Source: Nitrobacter sp. NHB1
Lineage (GTDB): Bacteria > Pseudomonadota > Alphaproteobacteria > Rhizobiales > Xanthobacteraceae
Reading direction: 5' to 3'
NCBI RefSeq assembly: GCF_036964665.1
Contig: NZ_JBAMDA010000001.1
Location: forward strand, 558,001-622,000
Length of the DNA stretch: 64,000 nucleotides
The position numbers and the translations under genes are program-made. Below are positions 51,968 through 60,559 of this stretch, one piece after another (position 1 is the first letter of the stretch; each line of letters starts with the position of its first letter). Below the pieces are notes generated by a model. That model did not search any database. It was not told the DNA's origin and saw only the letters and a list, made by a program, of their open reading frames with translations.

Positions 51968-54703
51968 TCAGCCGTTCTTGCCAGCACTCTTCTTTGCGGG
52001 CGCTTTTTCAGCCTTGGCCGGCGGTTTGACTGCTGCGATCGAACCGCGCGCCTTGCTCACCGCGGCGGACTTCGGCTTGACGGAGGCCTGTTTCGCAGCC
52101 GCCTTTTTGGTCGGCTTTGCTGCCACGGCGTTGGCCTTGCCGGTCTTTTCAGTTCCGGCGGGCTTGGCTTTCTTTGCCGCGCGCTTCGGCTTGCCGCCGC
52201 CTTTGGCGGCGCGTTCGTCGATCAGCGCGATGGCCTCGGGCAGGGTGATAGTGTCCTGGGTCTTGTCGCTCGGAATTGTGGCGTTGATGCCGCCAGCGGA
52301 AACGTAGACGCCGTATCGCCCGCTCTTGACCACCACACCGCCAAGAGTGGGGTGATCGCCAAGCGGCTTGCCCGGATCGGCGCCAAAGCGGCGGCTCGGC
52401 CCCTTTGCGATTTTCTCCGCGATCAGCGTCACCGCGCGGTTGAGGCCGATGTCGAACACCTCGTCGCCGGCTTCCAGACTCGCATAGGTTTTTTCATGCC
52501 GTACGAACGGACCGAAGCGGCCGATGCCGGCTGTGATCGGCTCGCCGGTCTCCGGATGCTTGCCGATTTCGCGCGGCAGCGAAAGGAGCTTCACGGCGAG
52601 GTCCAGCTCCATGTCAGCGGGCGACGTGTTCTTCGGAATGCCCGCGCGTTTCGGCTTTTCGCCCTCGCCATAATCGCTGGGTTCGCCGAGCTGGATGTAG
52701 GGTCCGAAGCGGCCGGACTTCACCGTGACATCGAGACCGCTCTGTGGATCCTTGCCGAGAACGCGGTCGCCGCCAGCGTCGCCATCGGCGGCGAGGGGAC
52801 GGGTGTAGCGGCATTCCGGGTAGTTGGAGCAGCCGACGAAGGCGCCGAACTTTCCGGCCTTGAGGTTCAGTTTTCCGGTCCCGCAGGTGGGACACTGGCG
52901 CGGATCGCCGCCATCCTCGCGCGGCGCATAGATGTGCGGCCCGAGCATGTTGTCGAGCACGTCGAGCACTTCGGAAACGCGAACGTCCTTGATCTCATTG
53001 ACCACGCCGATGAAGTCATTCCAGAAATCCTTCAGGACTTGCTGCCACGACACCTCGTTGTTCGAGATGCGGTCTAGCTGCTCCTCGAGGTTGGCGGTGA
53101 AGTTGTATTCGACATAGCGCGCGAAGAAATTCTCGAGGAACGCCACGACGACGCGGCCCTTGTCTTCGCCGTAGAGCCGTTTCTTCTCGAGTTTGACGTA
53201 TCCGCGATCCTTGAGCACCTGCAGGATCGAGGCGTAGGTCGAGGGACGGCCGATGCCGAGTTCCTCCATGCGCTTGACCAGCGAGGCTTCCGAGAAGCGC
53301 GGCGGCGGCTCGGTGAAATGCTGGGTGACGCTGAGGTTCTCGCGCCTCAACGCTTCGCCGTCGCTCATGGCGGGAAGACGACGGCTGTCCTCGTCTTCCT
53401 CATCGTCGCGGCCTTCCTGATACAGCGCCAGGAAGCCGTCGAACTTGACGACCTGGCCGCTGGCGCGCAGTTCCAGCACGCGCGATCCGGCCCTGGCCGC
53501 GATGTCGACGGTGGTGCGTTCCAGTTCCGCCGACTCCATCTGACTGGCGATGGTCCGGATCCAGATTAGCTCATAGAGCCTGGCCTGATCGGAATCGAGA
53601 CGCCGCTTCATGTCCGCGGGACGGCGCGACAGGTCGGTCGGGCGAATCGCCTCATGGGCTTCCTGCGCGTTCTTGGCCTTGGTCTGATACTGGCGCGGCG
53701 CATCCGGCACGTAGGCGTTGCCATAATCCTCGCCGATCACCTTGCGCGCCTGCGTGATCGCCGAGCCGTCGATCTGGACGCCGTCGGTTCGCATGTAAGT
53801 GATGAGGCCGGTGGTCTCGCCGCCGATATCGATGCCTTCGTAGAGCCGTTGCGCGATCCGCATCGTATGCGCCGGCGCGAAGCCGAGCTTGCGGCTCGCC
53901 TCCTGCTGCAGGGTCGAGGTGGTGAAGGGCGCCTGCGGGTTGCGGCGCGCCGGTTTCGCCTCGACGGTCGAGACGGTGAAATTGGCGGCCTCGATCGCCT
54001 TCCTGAAATCCTCGGCCTCGGCGCCGCTGCCGATGTCGAGCCGCTGAATTTTCTTGCCGTCGGCGCCGACCAGGCGAGCTTCGAAGGTTTCGCCGCGCGG
54101 GGTCGCCAGGGTCGCGATCAGCGACCAGTATTCGCGCGGGACGAATTTCTCGATCTCAAGCTCGCGGCTGCAGACCAGCCGCAAGGCGACCGACTGCACG
54201 CGACCGGCCGAGCGTGCGCCGGGCAGCTTGCGCCACAGCACCGGGGAGAGGGTGAAGCCGACCAGATAGTCGAGCGCACGGCGCGCCATGTAGGCGTCGA
54301 CCAGCGCGCCGTCGATCTGGCGAGGATTCTTCATCGCGTCGGTGACGGCCTGCTTGGTGATGGCGTTGAAGACAACGCGCTCGATCTTCTGGTCCTTCAG
54401 CGCGCGCTTCTGCTTCAACACCTCAAGCACATGCCAGGAGATCGCCTCGCCCTCGCGATCGGGGTCGGTGGCGAGAATAAGCTTGTCGGCGCCCTTGAGC
54501 GACTTGGCGATGTCGTTGAGTCGGCCGACGGCCTTGGGATCGACCTCCCAGATCATCTGGAAATTGGCATCCGGATCGACCGATCCGTTCTTGGCGGGGA
54601 GGTCGCGGACGTGGCCGAACGACGCCAGCACCTCGTAGGAAGCGCCCAGATACTTGTTGATCGTCTTGGCCTTTGCAGGCGACTCAACAATGACGATATT
54701 CAT
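51968..54703 (-). CDS. topA: DNA topoisomerase I
   Basis: A 911-residue type IA topoisomerase relaxing negative supercoils. The TOPRIM domain starts MNIVIVESPAKAKTINKYLG and includes ATDPDREGEAISWH. The catalytic tyrosine lies in GLITYMRTDGVQI. Three C-terminal zinc-finger or Toprim_Crpt-type repeats follow; the first still has cysteines (QCPTCGTGKLNLKAGKFGAFVGCSNYPECRYTRP), the later ones lack them (SGRFGPYIQLGEP, SGRYGVYVSAGG). The end is a ~90-residue Lys/Ala/Pro-rich tail, usual in this group. rnr begins immediately downstream. Confidence 0.97.
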   Translation of the reverse strand: MNIVIVESPAKAKTINKYLGASYEVLASFGHVRDLPAKNGSVDPDANFQMIWEVDPKAVGRLNDIAKSLKGADKLILATDPDREGEAISWHVLEVLKQKRALKDQKIERVVFNAITKQAVTDAMKNPRQIDGALVDAYMARRALDYLVGFTLSPVLWRKLPGARSAGRVQSVALRLVCSRELEIEKFVPREYWSLIATLATPRGETFEARLVGADGKKIQRLDIGSGAEAEDFRKAIEAANFTVSTVEAKPARRNPQAPFTTSTLQQEASRKLGFAPAHTMRIAQRLYEGIDIGGETTGLITYMRTDGVQIDGSAITQARKVIGEDYGNAYVPDAPRQYQTKAKNAQEAHEAIRPTDLSRRPADMKRRLDSDQARLYELIWIRTIASQMESAELERTTVDIAARAGSRVLELRASGQVVKFDGFLALYQEGRDDEEDEDSRRLPAMSDGEALRRENLSVTQHFTEPPPRFSEASLVKRMEELGIGRPSTYASILQVLKDRGYVKLEKKRLYGEDKGRVVVAFLENFFARYVEYNFTANLEEQLDRISNNEVSWQQVLKDFWNDFIGVVNEIKDVRVSEVLDVLDNMLGPHIYAPREDGGDPRQCPTCGTGKLNLKAGKFGAFVGCSNYPECRYTRPLAADGDAGGDRVLGKDPQSGLDVTVKSGRFGPYIQLGEPSDYGEGEKPKRAGIPKNTSPADMELDLAVKLLSLPREIGKHPETGEPITAGIGRFGPFVRHEKTYASLEAGDEVFDIGLNRAVTLIAEKIAKGPSRRFGADPGKPLGDHPTLGGVVVKSGRYGVYVSAGGINATIPSDKTQDTITLPEAIALIDERAAKGGGKPKRAAKKAKPAGTEKTGKANAVAAKPTKKAAAKQASVKPKSAAVSKARGSIAAVKPPAKAEKAPAKKSAGKNG

Positions 54704-54958
54704 GTTATTCCAATGGCTTAATGAGAAAACTCAAGGCCGGTTCCGCGAGGGATGCGCGGACGGTTTCGGGGCGAACATGGGTGCAGCACGCCCTTAAGTC
54801 AAATAGACTTGTGTGAAAACCTTTGGTCTCACCTCTCTTAAAGATTGTATTGTTTTAACAACTCTACCTATAGATGTTCAATCATAAAGGGTAACGGAAG
54901 CGAACAGCTTCCTCCCTGACTGTGATCAGCCTGACTGTGATGAGAAGGAGTCTCCGGG

Positions 54959-55189
54959 ATGAGGGGACGACCAGACCGGAAAGCGGATTCCCGCGACGAC
55001 AGGGCCTGCGCGGGCGAATCCGCCGGTGACGGCGGTCCGGACGAGGCCGCACGCTATCTGGCGGCGGCGGTCGCCGATCTTGGGCTGATTGCCCGGCGCC
55101 ACGGTCTTGAAACCCTCGGCTATCTGCTCGACATGGCGCAGATGGAAGCCGAGGACATCGTCCTCCGCGCTACGCGCGATCGGAGCTGA
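54959..55189 (+). CDS. Small hypothetical protein, 76 residues
   Basis: Starts MRGRPDRKADSRDDRAC after GAAGGAGTC and has a disordered charged N-terminal half, then a helical C-terminal half: EAARYLAAAVADLGLIARRHGLETLGYLLDMAQMEAEDIVLRA. That segment looks conserved-like (alternating hydrophobic pattern, leucine-rich) and I believe similar short proteins occur in Bradyrhizobium, but no function is known to me. The 230 bases before it, after the divergent topA start, hold the two promoters. Confidence 0.65.
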   Translation: MRGRPDRKADSRDDRACAGESAGDGGPDEAARYLAAAVADLGLIARRHGLETLGYLLDMAQMEAEDIVLRATRDRS

Positions 55190-55257
55190 GGGGCTTCGGG
55201 TGCCGGGCTAAGTCCCGGTATTTGTGTAAGCCTCCGCTTGCTCTTGCGGACTGCGCG

Positions 55258-56544
55258 CTAGTGCAATCCGGGTGGGGTCACCGGCGCGCTTCCCGGAATC
55301 GTGCGCTTCGCGGCGCTCGCATCGATCGCAATCAGATGTGCAATTTCATCGACGCCATCGCTTGGCTCGCCGGTTTGCTCGGCGTGGTGCGACACCGGAA
55401 CGACGGCGTTAAGCGGCACAGCGGATTTTTCCTGGATTGCGAACACATTTTGCGCGGGCACCGGAAACGTGTCGGTGGCGTTGCCGGCAGCCACCGCCAA
55501 TTGGCGCGGCCATAGCGGCTCTTCCGGCAGCGGCACGGCGCCGCGCACGAAACGCCGTGAGCGCTCGAAAGCCTCGGGCAAAAGCATCAACTTGCCGTCG
55601 TGCAGATCGGAATCCGAGATCGCAGGAGCGGGGAGCGTGCCGGTGTTTGCAAAACTGAAGCTCGGCACTTTGGGCCAATGCGAGATCGCGACCGTTTCCG
55701 GGGTCGGATGCAACCGCCAGTCCTGCGGCTCGGTCGGTGTCTTCGGCAGACTAGGTGTGGCCGGAACCACGTGAACGATGTGGTAGCCGCGCTCCTTCAG
55801 TGTGCGGAGAATCCTGGGCAGCGCCGCCACCGTCCGCGCCTGGATGTCGTGCAACAGCAAAATGCCTTTGCCCTTGGCCTCGATCCGGCTGATTGCGAGC
55901 TGATAGACGCGGTCGGCCGAGATGTGCCGCCAGTCGTCCGCCGGAAAGTCTGCGCTCCAGACCTGAATGCCTTTCGACGCCAGATAGTCCTCGACGCCCT
56001 TCGCCCGCAACAGACCGGGAATGCGCATGAATGGCGCCACAGCCGCAGGATCGCCCAATGCCGCCGCCGCGGAAGCGATACCGTCGTCGATTTCCTTTCG
56101 CGCCCGTTCGATCGGCATCCGGTTCATACTAAGGGGATGGTTCTGCGAATGGGTGCCGATGGAATGACCGGCTGCCAGCACCCGGCGGAGGTCTTGCGGA
56201 TAGTCGTGCGCCATCCGGCCGATCGTAAAGAAGGTTGCCTTTACGCATTCCCGAGCGAGGATATCGAGAATCTGGAGGCTATGCGGCGGCAGCGGGCCGT
56301 CGTCGAAGGTCAGCACCACCTCATGATCCCGGAGCGGCAACGTTTCCGGGTATTGCATGGTGCCGATGCGTGGATGTTCGCGCGGGTCCACGACCAGCGT
56401 CCGGAAGGTTCCGAGGGCATCGGGATTGCCGGGACAGTCGCCGGCCCGGGCGGGAAATGCGGTGAATTCCAGTGTGGCGGCGAGCAGGCCGAGGCAAAGA
56501 ATCCACTGTGGCCGCAGCCAGGCTCCGTTCAACGTCTTTGCCAT
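55258..56544 (-). CDS. Polysaccharide deacetylase (NodB homology, CE4)
   Basis: A 428-residue exported CE4 deacetylase. The signal peptide is ILCLGLLAATLEFTAFPARA. The NodB domain (about 75-265) shows motif 1 VVLTFDDGPLPP (catalytic Asp and metal Asp), motif 2 HSIGTHSQNHP (metal histidines), motif 3 MRIPGLL, motif 4 WSADFPADDW and motif 5 ILLLHDI. The C-terminal ~150 residues are low-complexity and Pro-rich. Its target could be peptidoglycan or an exopolysaccharide. The start at 56544 has AAGG eight bases upstream. A decayed homologous fragment lies just upstream. Confidence 0.92.
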   Translation of the reverse strand: MAKTLNGAWLRPQWILCLGLLAATLEFTAFPARAGDCPGNPDALGTFRTLVVDPREHPRIGTMQYPETLPLRDHEVVLTFDDGPLPPHSLQILDILARECVKATFFTIGRMAHDYPQDLRRVLAAGHSIGTHSQNHPLSMNRMPIERARKEIDDGIASAAAALGDPAAVAPFMRIPGLLRAKGVEDYLASKGIQVWSADFPADDWRHISADRVYQLAISRIEAKGKGILLLHDIQARTVAALPRILRTLKERGYHIVHVVPATPSLPKTPTEPQDWRLHPTPETVAISHWPKVPSFSFANTGTLPAPAISDSDLHDGKLMLLPEAFERSRRFVRGAVPLPEEPLWPRQLAVAAGNATDTFPVPAQNVFAIQEKSAVPLNAVVPVSHHAEQTGEPSDGVDEIAHLIAIDASAAKRTIPGSAPVTPPGLH

Positions 56545-56628
56545 TCGAGATACCTTCAGACCGTCCATTTCGGCCCGAAACTACAGGCCAGGCGATGAAC
56601 GCAGCCTTAACCCTACGGTAATGGGCCG

Positions 56629-56811
56629 CTAGCGGATATTCGGGTTGTGGTCGGGGTTTACATGCTTGTCCGCGCCTTTCGGCTTCGGGACGACATGCAC
56701 CACGCGATAGCCGTTGACGCGCAGGTATTTCAGGAAATCGGGCAGCATGGCAGCAGTTTGCACGCGGGTGTCGTGAAACAGGATGATGCCCTTCCACGCA
56801 GTCCGCCACGG
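56629..56811 (-). pseudogene. C-terminal remnant of a second polysaccharide deacetylase
   Basis: Reading on the minus strand gives TAWKGIILFHDTRVQTAAML, then LKYLRVNGYRVVHVVP and PNPNIR-like end before a TAG at 56629-56631. IILFHD equals CE4 motif 5, and the rest matches the end of the NodB domain of the intact neighbour (ILLLHDIQARTVAALPRILRTLKERGYHIVHVVP). The upstream motifs 1-4 are absent. It is probably the leftover of a tandem duplication, cut by the HTH gene region. Confidence 0.78.
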
Positions 56812-56872
56812 CGATTGTCCTACTGTTCACCGTGTCTTAACGCACATCGCAGACCATCCACTTGAGTCGGGG

Positions 56873-57259
56873 ATGGTCATGCAGCGCTTGCGTTTGAAAG
56901 CGGACGGACGAATCGTGGAAATCCGCGATGGGCGAGAGTTTCCGCTTGCGCCGTCCATGCCCGCCCCGAGTCCCGCTTCGGGCCATGTTGCAGGGTTTGC
57001 GCCGGCTACGGTATCTCCGCTCACAGTATCTCCGCTCACAGTGCCTCCGGTCACAGTACCTGAGGTCAGAAGCCTGCGTCGGCGGGCGCGTCTGACCCAG
57101 ATTGAGTTCGCGGCGCGACTGGGCGTTCCCGTTGAAACCATCCGCAACTGGGAGCAGGGCAAGCGGGCGCCGCGAGGACCCGCGCGCGCGCTTCTAGCCG
57201 TCATTGCGCACGCGCCCGAAACCGTGTTCGCTGCTCTCGACGGACATATCGCCGGCTGA
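56873..57259 (+). CDS. XRE-type helix-turn-helix protein with repeat linker
   Basis: A 128-residue protein. The N-terminal ~30 residues (MQRLRLKADGRIVEIRDGREF) are beta-like and resemble the first part of HigA/MqsA-like antitoxins. The linker (about 45-66) consists of pentapeptide repeats VSPLT, VSPLT, VPPVT, VPEV. The C-terminal HTH spans LTQIEFAARLGVPVETIRNWEQGKRAPRGPARALLAVI, very close to the DNA-binding domain of RelE/HigA-associated antitoxins. No toxin gene is adjacent. The start is ATG at 56873 or two codons later. Confidence 0.75.
   Translation: MVMQRLRLKADGRIVEIRDGREFPLAPSMPAPSPASGHVAGFAPATVSPLTVSPLTVPPVTVPEVRSLRRRARLTQIEFAARLGVPVETIRNWEQGKRAPRGPARALLAVIAHAPETVFAALDGHIAG
57011..57070. 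repeat. 15-bp minisatellite inside the HTH gene
   Basis: Four consecutive 15-bp units: two identical copies of GTATCTCCGCTCACA, then GTGCCTCCGGTCACA and a diverged fourth unit. They encode the pentapeptide linker of the HTH protein, and copy-number change would keep the frame. Confidence 0.95.
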
Positions 57260-57352
57260 GCGCGTCGGCGTACTGCTTGGCGCGTTGTCGCAAACGGCAT
57301 AATGTTCGCACAAAGGCTCAGTTTACTCTCGGCGCGATAGCCGGAGGTTGCG

Positions 57353-58171
57353 ATGCGGTTCATTGAGGCCAGTGGCGCGCGCATTCCGGCCATCGGGCTG
57401 GGCACATGGGAGCTTCGCGGCCGGGCCTGCGCGCGTCTCGTCGAGCAGGCGCTCAGGTTCGGCTACCGCCATATCGACACCGCGCAGATGTATGAGAACG
57501 AACGCGAAGTCGGCGAAGGCCTGCGCGCGTCCGGCATCGGTCGTGACAATGTTTTCGTCACGACCAAGGTCTGGACCACGCATTTCGCGCCCAACGATCT
57601 CGAACGTTCCGTCAAGGAAAGTCTCAAGCAACTGCGCGTCGCGCAGATCGACCTGGTGTTGCTGCACTGGCCCAATCCGCGAATTCCGCTGGCTGAGACC
57701 TTGAGCGCGCTTGCCAACGTCAGGCGGCTCGGCATGGCGCGTCATATCGGCGTGTCGAATTTCACCGTCGCATTGATCGAGCAGGCGGTCGCTCTCTGTC
57801 CGGAGCCTCTGGTTTGCGATCAGGTCGAGTATCATCCGTATCTCGATCAGGCCAAGGTTCTGGATGCGTGCCGGCGCCACGACATGGCTTTGGTCGCCTA
57901 TAGCCCCGTCGCCAAGGGGCGCATCAAGAACGATGAGACGCTGGCCCGGATCGGGGCCGCTCACGGCAAGACTGCGGCACAGGTTTGCCTGCGCTGGCTG
58001 GTTCAGCAAAACGTGGCGGCTATACCGCGGACGTCGCGAATAGAACGGCTGTCGGAAAATATCGATATTTTCGACTTCACGCTGACCGATGACGAGATGG
58101 CAATGATATCGGCGATGGGCAGCGCTAACGGACGCCTGACCGATTTCGGATTCGCTCCGAAATGGGATTAG
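57353..58171 (+). CDS. Aldo/keto reductase (2,5-diketo-D-gluconate reductase type)
   Basis: A 272-residue NADPH-dependent aldo/keto reductase. The catalytic tetrad is complete: D42 and Y47 in HIDTAQMYENE, K72 in VTTKVW and H105 in LVLLHWPNP. GVSNFTVALIEQA and QVEYHPYLDQ are further AKR signatures, and IPRTSRIERLSEN binds NADPH. Members of this subgroup reduce 2,5-diketogluconate or methylglyoxal-type carbonyls; the substrate is not decided by sequence. GGAGG six bases before the ATG confirms the start. Confidence 0.93.
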   Translation: MRFIEASGARIPAIGLGTWELRGRACARLVEQALRFGYRHIDTAQMYENEREVGEGLRASGIGRDNVFVTTKVWTTHFAPNDLERSVKESLKQLRVAQIDLVLLHWPNPRIPLAETLSALANVRRLGMARHIGVSNFTVALIEQAVALCPEPLVCDQVEYHPYLDQAKVLDACRRHDMALVAYSPVAKGRIKNDETLARIGAAHGKTAAQVCLRWLVQQNVAAIPRTSRIERLSENIDIFDFTLTDDEMAMISAMGSANGRLTDFGFAPKWD

Positions 58172-58270
58172 CTCGCAGGCCGCGCGCGATGAGCCGCCTT
58201 TGTGCTCTGCCATTGATCTTGGTCTGGAGATCACGCATGCAGGGCGCATCTCTGCTTGCCGGTTGATTGC

Positions 58271-59068
58271 ATGTTCTTCCTGCTCTCCAAAATAATCGGA
58301 TTTATCGCACTGCCGTCGAACGCGATCGCGCTTGCCTGCGGTCTGGGCCTGTGTCTGCTGGTCATGAAGCGGCGGCGTGCCGGAACGGGTTTGCTGGCGG
58401 TAGGAGTGATGGCGCTGCTGATTTTCGGCTATTCGCCGCTCAGCAACGTGCTGCTCCTGACATTGTCGGAACGCTTTCCTGCATGGCATTTCGATGGCCG
58501 CGAGCCGGACGGAATCATCATCCTCGGCGGAGCCATCGAGACCGAACCCTCCGCCGCGCGGAAGGCCGTGGAAGTCAACGGAGCCGCTGAGCGGATCATC
58601 GGCGGGCTCGAATTGGCGCGGCGATTTCCAAAGGCGCGTATCGTTTACAGTAGCGGAACCGGGAATCTGTTCGCGAACTCCGTTGCCGAGGCGCCGATCG
58701 CTGGCCGTCTTTTCGAACGTTTGGGCATTGCGCCCGGGCGCATCGTGCTCGAAAGCGAGTCGCGGACCACCGATGAAAACGCACGCTTCACCCGCCGGTT
58801 GATCGCTCCGAAGCCCGGCGAGCGCTGGCTGCTGGTGACGTCCGCCTATCATATGCCGCGAGCGATCGGCGTGTTTCGCAAGGCTGGCTTCGATGTCGAA
58901 GCCTATCCGGTCGACTGGCGCACGAGGGGTTGGATCGATGCGTGGACGCCGTTCGACAGGCTGAGCGCGGGCCTTGCTCGCGCCGATACCGCCGTCCACG
59001 AATGGTGCGGCCTGCTGGCCTACCGGCTGACGGGACGGAGCGATGTGTTGTTTCCGGGACCGCGGTAG
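58271..59068 (+). CDS. YdcF-like DUF218 membrane protein
   Basis: A 265-residue protein with two N-terminal membrane helices (IIGFIALPSNAIALACGLGLCLLV and GLLAVGVMALLIFGYSPLS) and a DUF218 domain beginning PDGIIILGGAIETEP. The ElyC/YdcF-type motifs TTDENARFTRRLI and WLLVTSAYHMPRAIGVFRKAGFDVEAYPVDW are present. E. coli ElyC influences envelope polysaccharide metabolism; the role here is inferred. The start MFFLLSKII at 58271 fits the family; an upstream codon five positions earlier is possible. Confidence 0.88.
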   Translation: MFFLLSKIIGFIALPSNAIALACGLGLCLLVMKRRRAGTGLLAVGVMALLIFGYSPLSNVLLLTLSERFPAWHFDGREPDGIIILGGAIETEPSAARKAVEVNGAAERIIGGLELARRFPKARIVYSSGTGNLFANSVAEAPIAGRLFERLGIAPGRIVLESESRTTDENARFTRRLIAPKPGERWLLVTSAYHMPRAIGVFRKAGFDVEAYPVDWRTRGWIDAWTPFDRLSAGLARADTAVHEWCGLLAYRLTGRSDVLFPGPR

Positions 59069-59085
59069 CGATAAAAAAAAGCCGT

Positions 59086-59355
59086 TCAGTCCAGCCGCGG
59101 CAGCCCCAGCCGGTATACGCCGCGGAAGTCCAGGGGATCGGCTGGTTTGCCTTTGCGATAGATCACAAGGCGCCCCGACTGTGCCAGTGCCACGGCCGCG
59201 CGCCGGATCGGCATCAGCAGGCGATGCCAGTCGGATTCAGCGGCAATCGCCTGTGCGAGTTCGGGAGCGCTCAGCGTCCTGGTGGTGTCGCGCGTCAGGA
59301 CCTTGAGAATGTTTTCTTCGAGGGAGATCGTTGGCTGCGAATCTTGTGTGGTCAT
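59086..59355 (-). CDS. DUF3253-family protein
   Basis: An 89-residue winged-helix-like protein. SLEENILKVLTRDTTRTLSAPELAQAIAAESDWHRLLMPIRRAAVALAQSGRLVIYRKGKPADPLDFRGVYRL matches the compact DUF3253 pattern (helix pair, WHRLLMPIRRAA, then KGKPxDP). The function is unknown. The start at 59355 (MTTQDSQP) is chosen because the 23 upstream codons look random. It is convergent with the YdcF-like gene. Confidence 0.82.
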   Translation of the reverse strand: MTTQDSQPTISLEENILKVLTRDTTRTLSAPELAQAIAAESDWHRLLMPIRRAAVALAQSGRLVIYRKGKPADPLDFRGVYRLGLPRLD

Positions 59356-59471
59356 GGGCTGATGCCATGACGCAATGATAGTTGCCCTGCAAGAGCAATG
59401 GTTCAATACCGTGCGTCGATTCAAAATAGCTGCATACGAAACCGAGGCCGGCCGTTATGATGGCGGCACGG

Positions 59472-59549
59472 CTAACGTGGTGGTTCAGAAGTTCGCTTCA
59501 TTCCCTCTGCAAGCGCTTCAAGCGAACTTCTGAACCTAAACCACACTAG
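59472..59549. repeat. CTAGTG-ended hairpin element, copy a
   Basis: A 78-bp element with left end CTAACGTGG and right end CCACACTAG. Perfect 17-bp inner arms, GGTTCAGAAGTTCGCTT (59482-59498) and its complement (59520-59536), flank a 21-base loop. Confidence 0.9.
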
Positions 59550-59562
59550 AATCATAAGTTTG

Positions 59563-59638
59563 CTAGTGTTCTTTCGAATCCGAAGTTCGCTACGGAGGGC
59601 ACAGCGCAGTTTGGCGAACTTCGGATTCGGGACACTAG
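59563..59638. repeat. CTAGTG-ended hairpin element, copy b
   Basis: A 76-bp element with ends CTAGTGT and ACACTAG. Perfect 16-bp arms, CGAATCCGAAGTTCGC (59575-59590) and its complement (59614-59629), flank a 23-base loop. It lies 17 bases before the start region of the TolA-like gene and only 13 bases after copy a. Confidence 0.9.
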
Positions 59639-59655
59639 CGCGGCTGACGAAAGAG

Positions 59656-60468
59656 ATGGAATCGCAGGTGTTCATACGCTCGGCCGCTGCGTCGCTTGCC
59701 GGTCACATGGCGTTGGCGGTCGGTCTTGTTATGACCGAAGCGCATCCATTCGACTATGTCTCGCCCGAGCCGATTGCGGTCGATATCGTATCGTCGAAGG
59801 AGATTCCTTCCCCCGCGAAGGAGGCTCTCCCGGAACCGCAGCAAACATCCTCCACCGATGCGTTCGATAGTCCGGACGACAAGCCGCAGGCAGATACGGC
59901 AAATACGAAAGCGGCCATAGCGCCGGCGCAATCTACGCCGTCCGAGGCTTCGCCAGCTTCGGCGCCGTCGTCGTCGAGCGCTCCCATGCCGCCCGCCTCG
60001 AAGCAAGCGTCGCTCCAGCCTTCGACACAGCCGCATTCCGCACCGCCGCCATCGTACAACGCGCCGGAGCCCGATATCAGCGTCAAGTATGGCGTTTTGC
60101 TCGGTCTGCCGGCGAGTGGCATGGGCGACGGCAACGGTGCCGCGGAAGCCATCAAGGCGGATATTCCGGCGATGGATACCGCGCAGTTCCGGCGTCATCT
60201 CAAGACCTGTTCGAAGATGCCCGCATCCGTCTCGCCCGGCGACAACATTCGCATCGTGCTGCGCGTGCCGTTCACCACCGATGGCAAAATCGCCGCGCCG
60301 CCTGCCTTGATCGAAGCCAGTGCGTCGGCGAAGGGGCCGGCCTTGATGAAGGGCGCGATCGCGGCGCTGGTGGCGTGTCAGCCCTACGCGATGCTGCCGC
60401 CGGATAAATACGACGAGTGGAAGGTCCTCGATCTCAGCTTCACGCCGCGCGATTTCGTGGGCGGATAA
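59656..60468 (+). CDS. TolA/TonB-like periplasm-spanning protein
   Basis: A 270-residue protein with an uncleaved N-terminal helix (SLAGHMALAVGLVM), a VDIVSSKEIP segment that is typical right after the anchor in alphaproteobacterial TolA/TonB-like proteins, a ~90-residue Pro/Ser/Ala-rich periplasmic linker, and a globular C-terminal domain (FRRHLKTCSKMPASVSPGDNIRIVLRVPFTTDGKI ... KGAIAALVACQPYAMLPPDKYDEWKVLDLSFTPRDF). The C-terminal domain has the TolA/TonB CTD pattern (a Cys pair and a final beta strand). It may link inner membrane energy or trafficking to the outer membrane; the partner is unknown. Start at 59656 with GAAAGAG upstream. Two hairpin repeats occupy its promoter region. Confidence 0.78.
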   Translation: MESQVFIRSAAASLAGHMALAVGLVMTEAHPFDYVSPEPIAVDIVSSKEIPSPAKEALPEPQQTSSTDAFDSPDDKPQADTANTKAAIAPAQSTPSEASPASAPSSSSAPMPPASKQASLQPSTQPHSAPPPSYNAPEPDISVKYGVLLGLPASGMGDGNGAAEAIKADIPAMDTAQFRRHLKTCSKMPASVSPGDNIRIVLRVPFTTDGKIAAPPALIEASASAKGPALMKGAIAALVACQPYAMLPPDKYDEWKVLDLSFTPRDFVGG

Positions 60469-60559
60469 CTCAGGACGGCAGGCCGCTCGTGGCGGGTTTG
60501 CCATCGTGCGCCTGGCCGGCGCATTTTTAGCCAGTGTGCGGGCACAGGAGTGAATCGAA

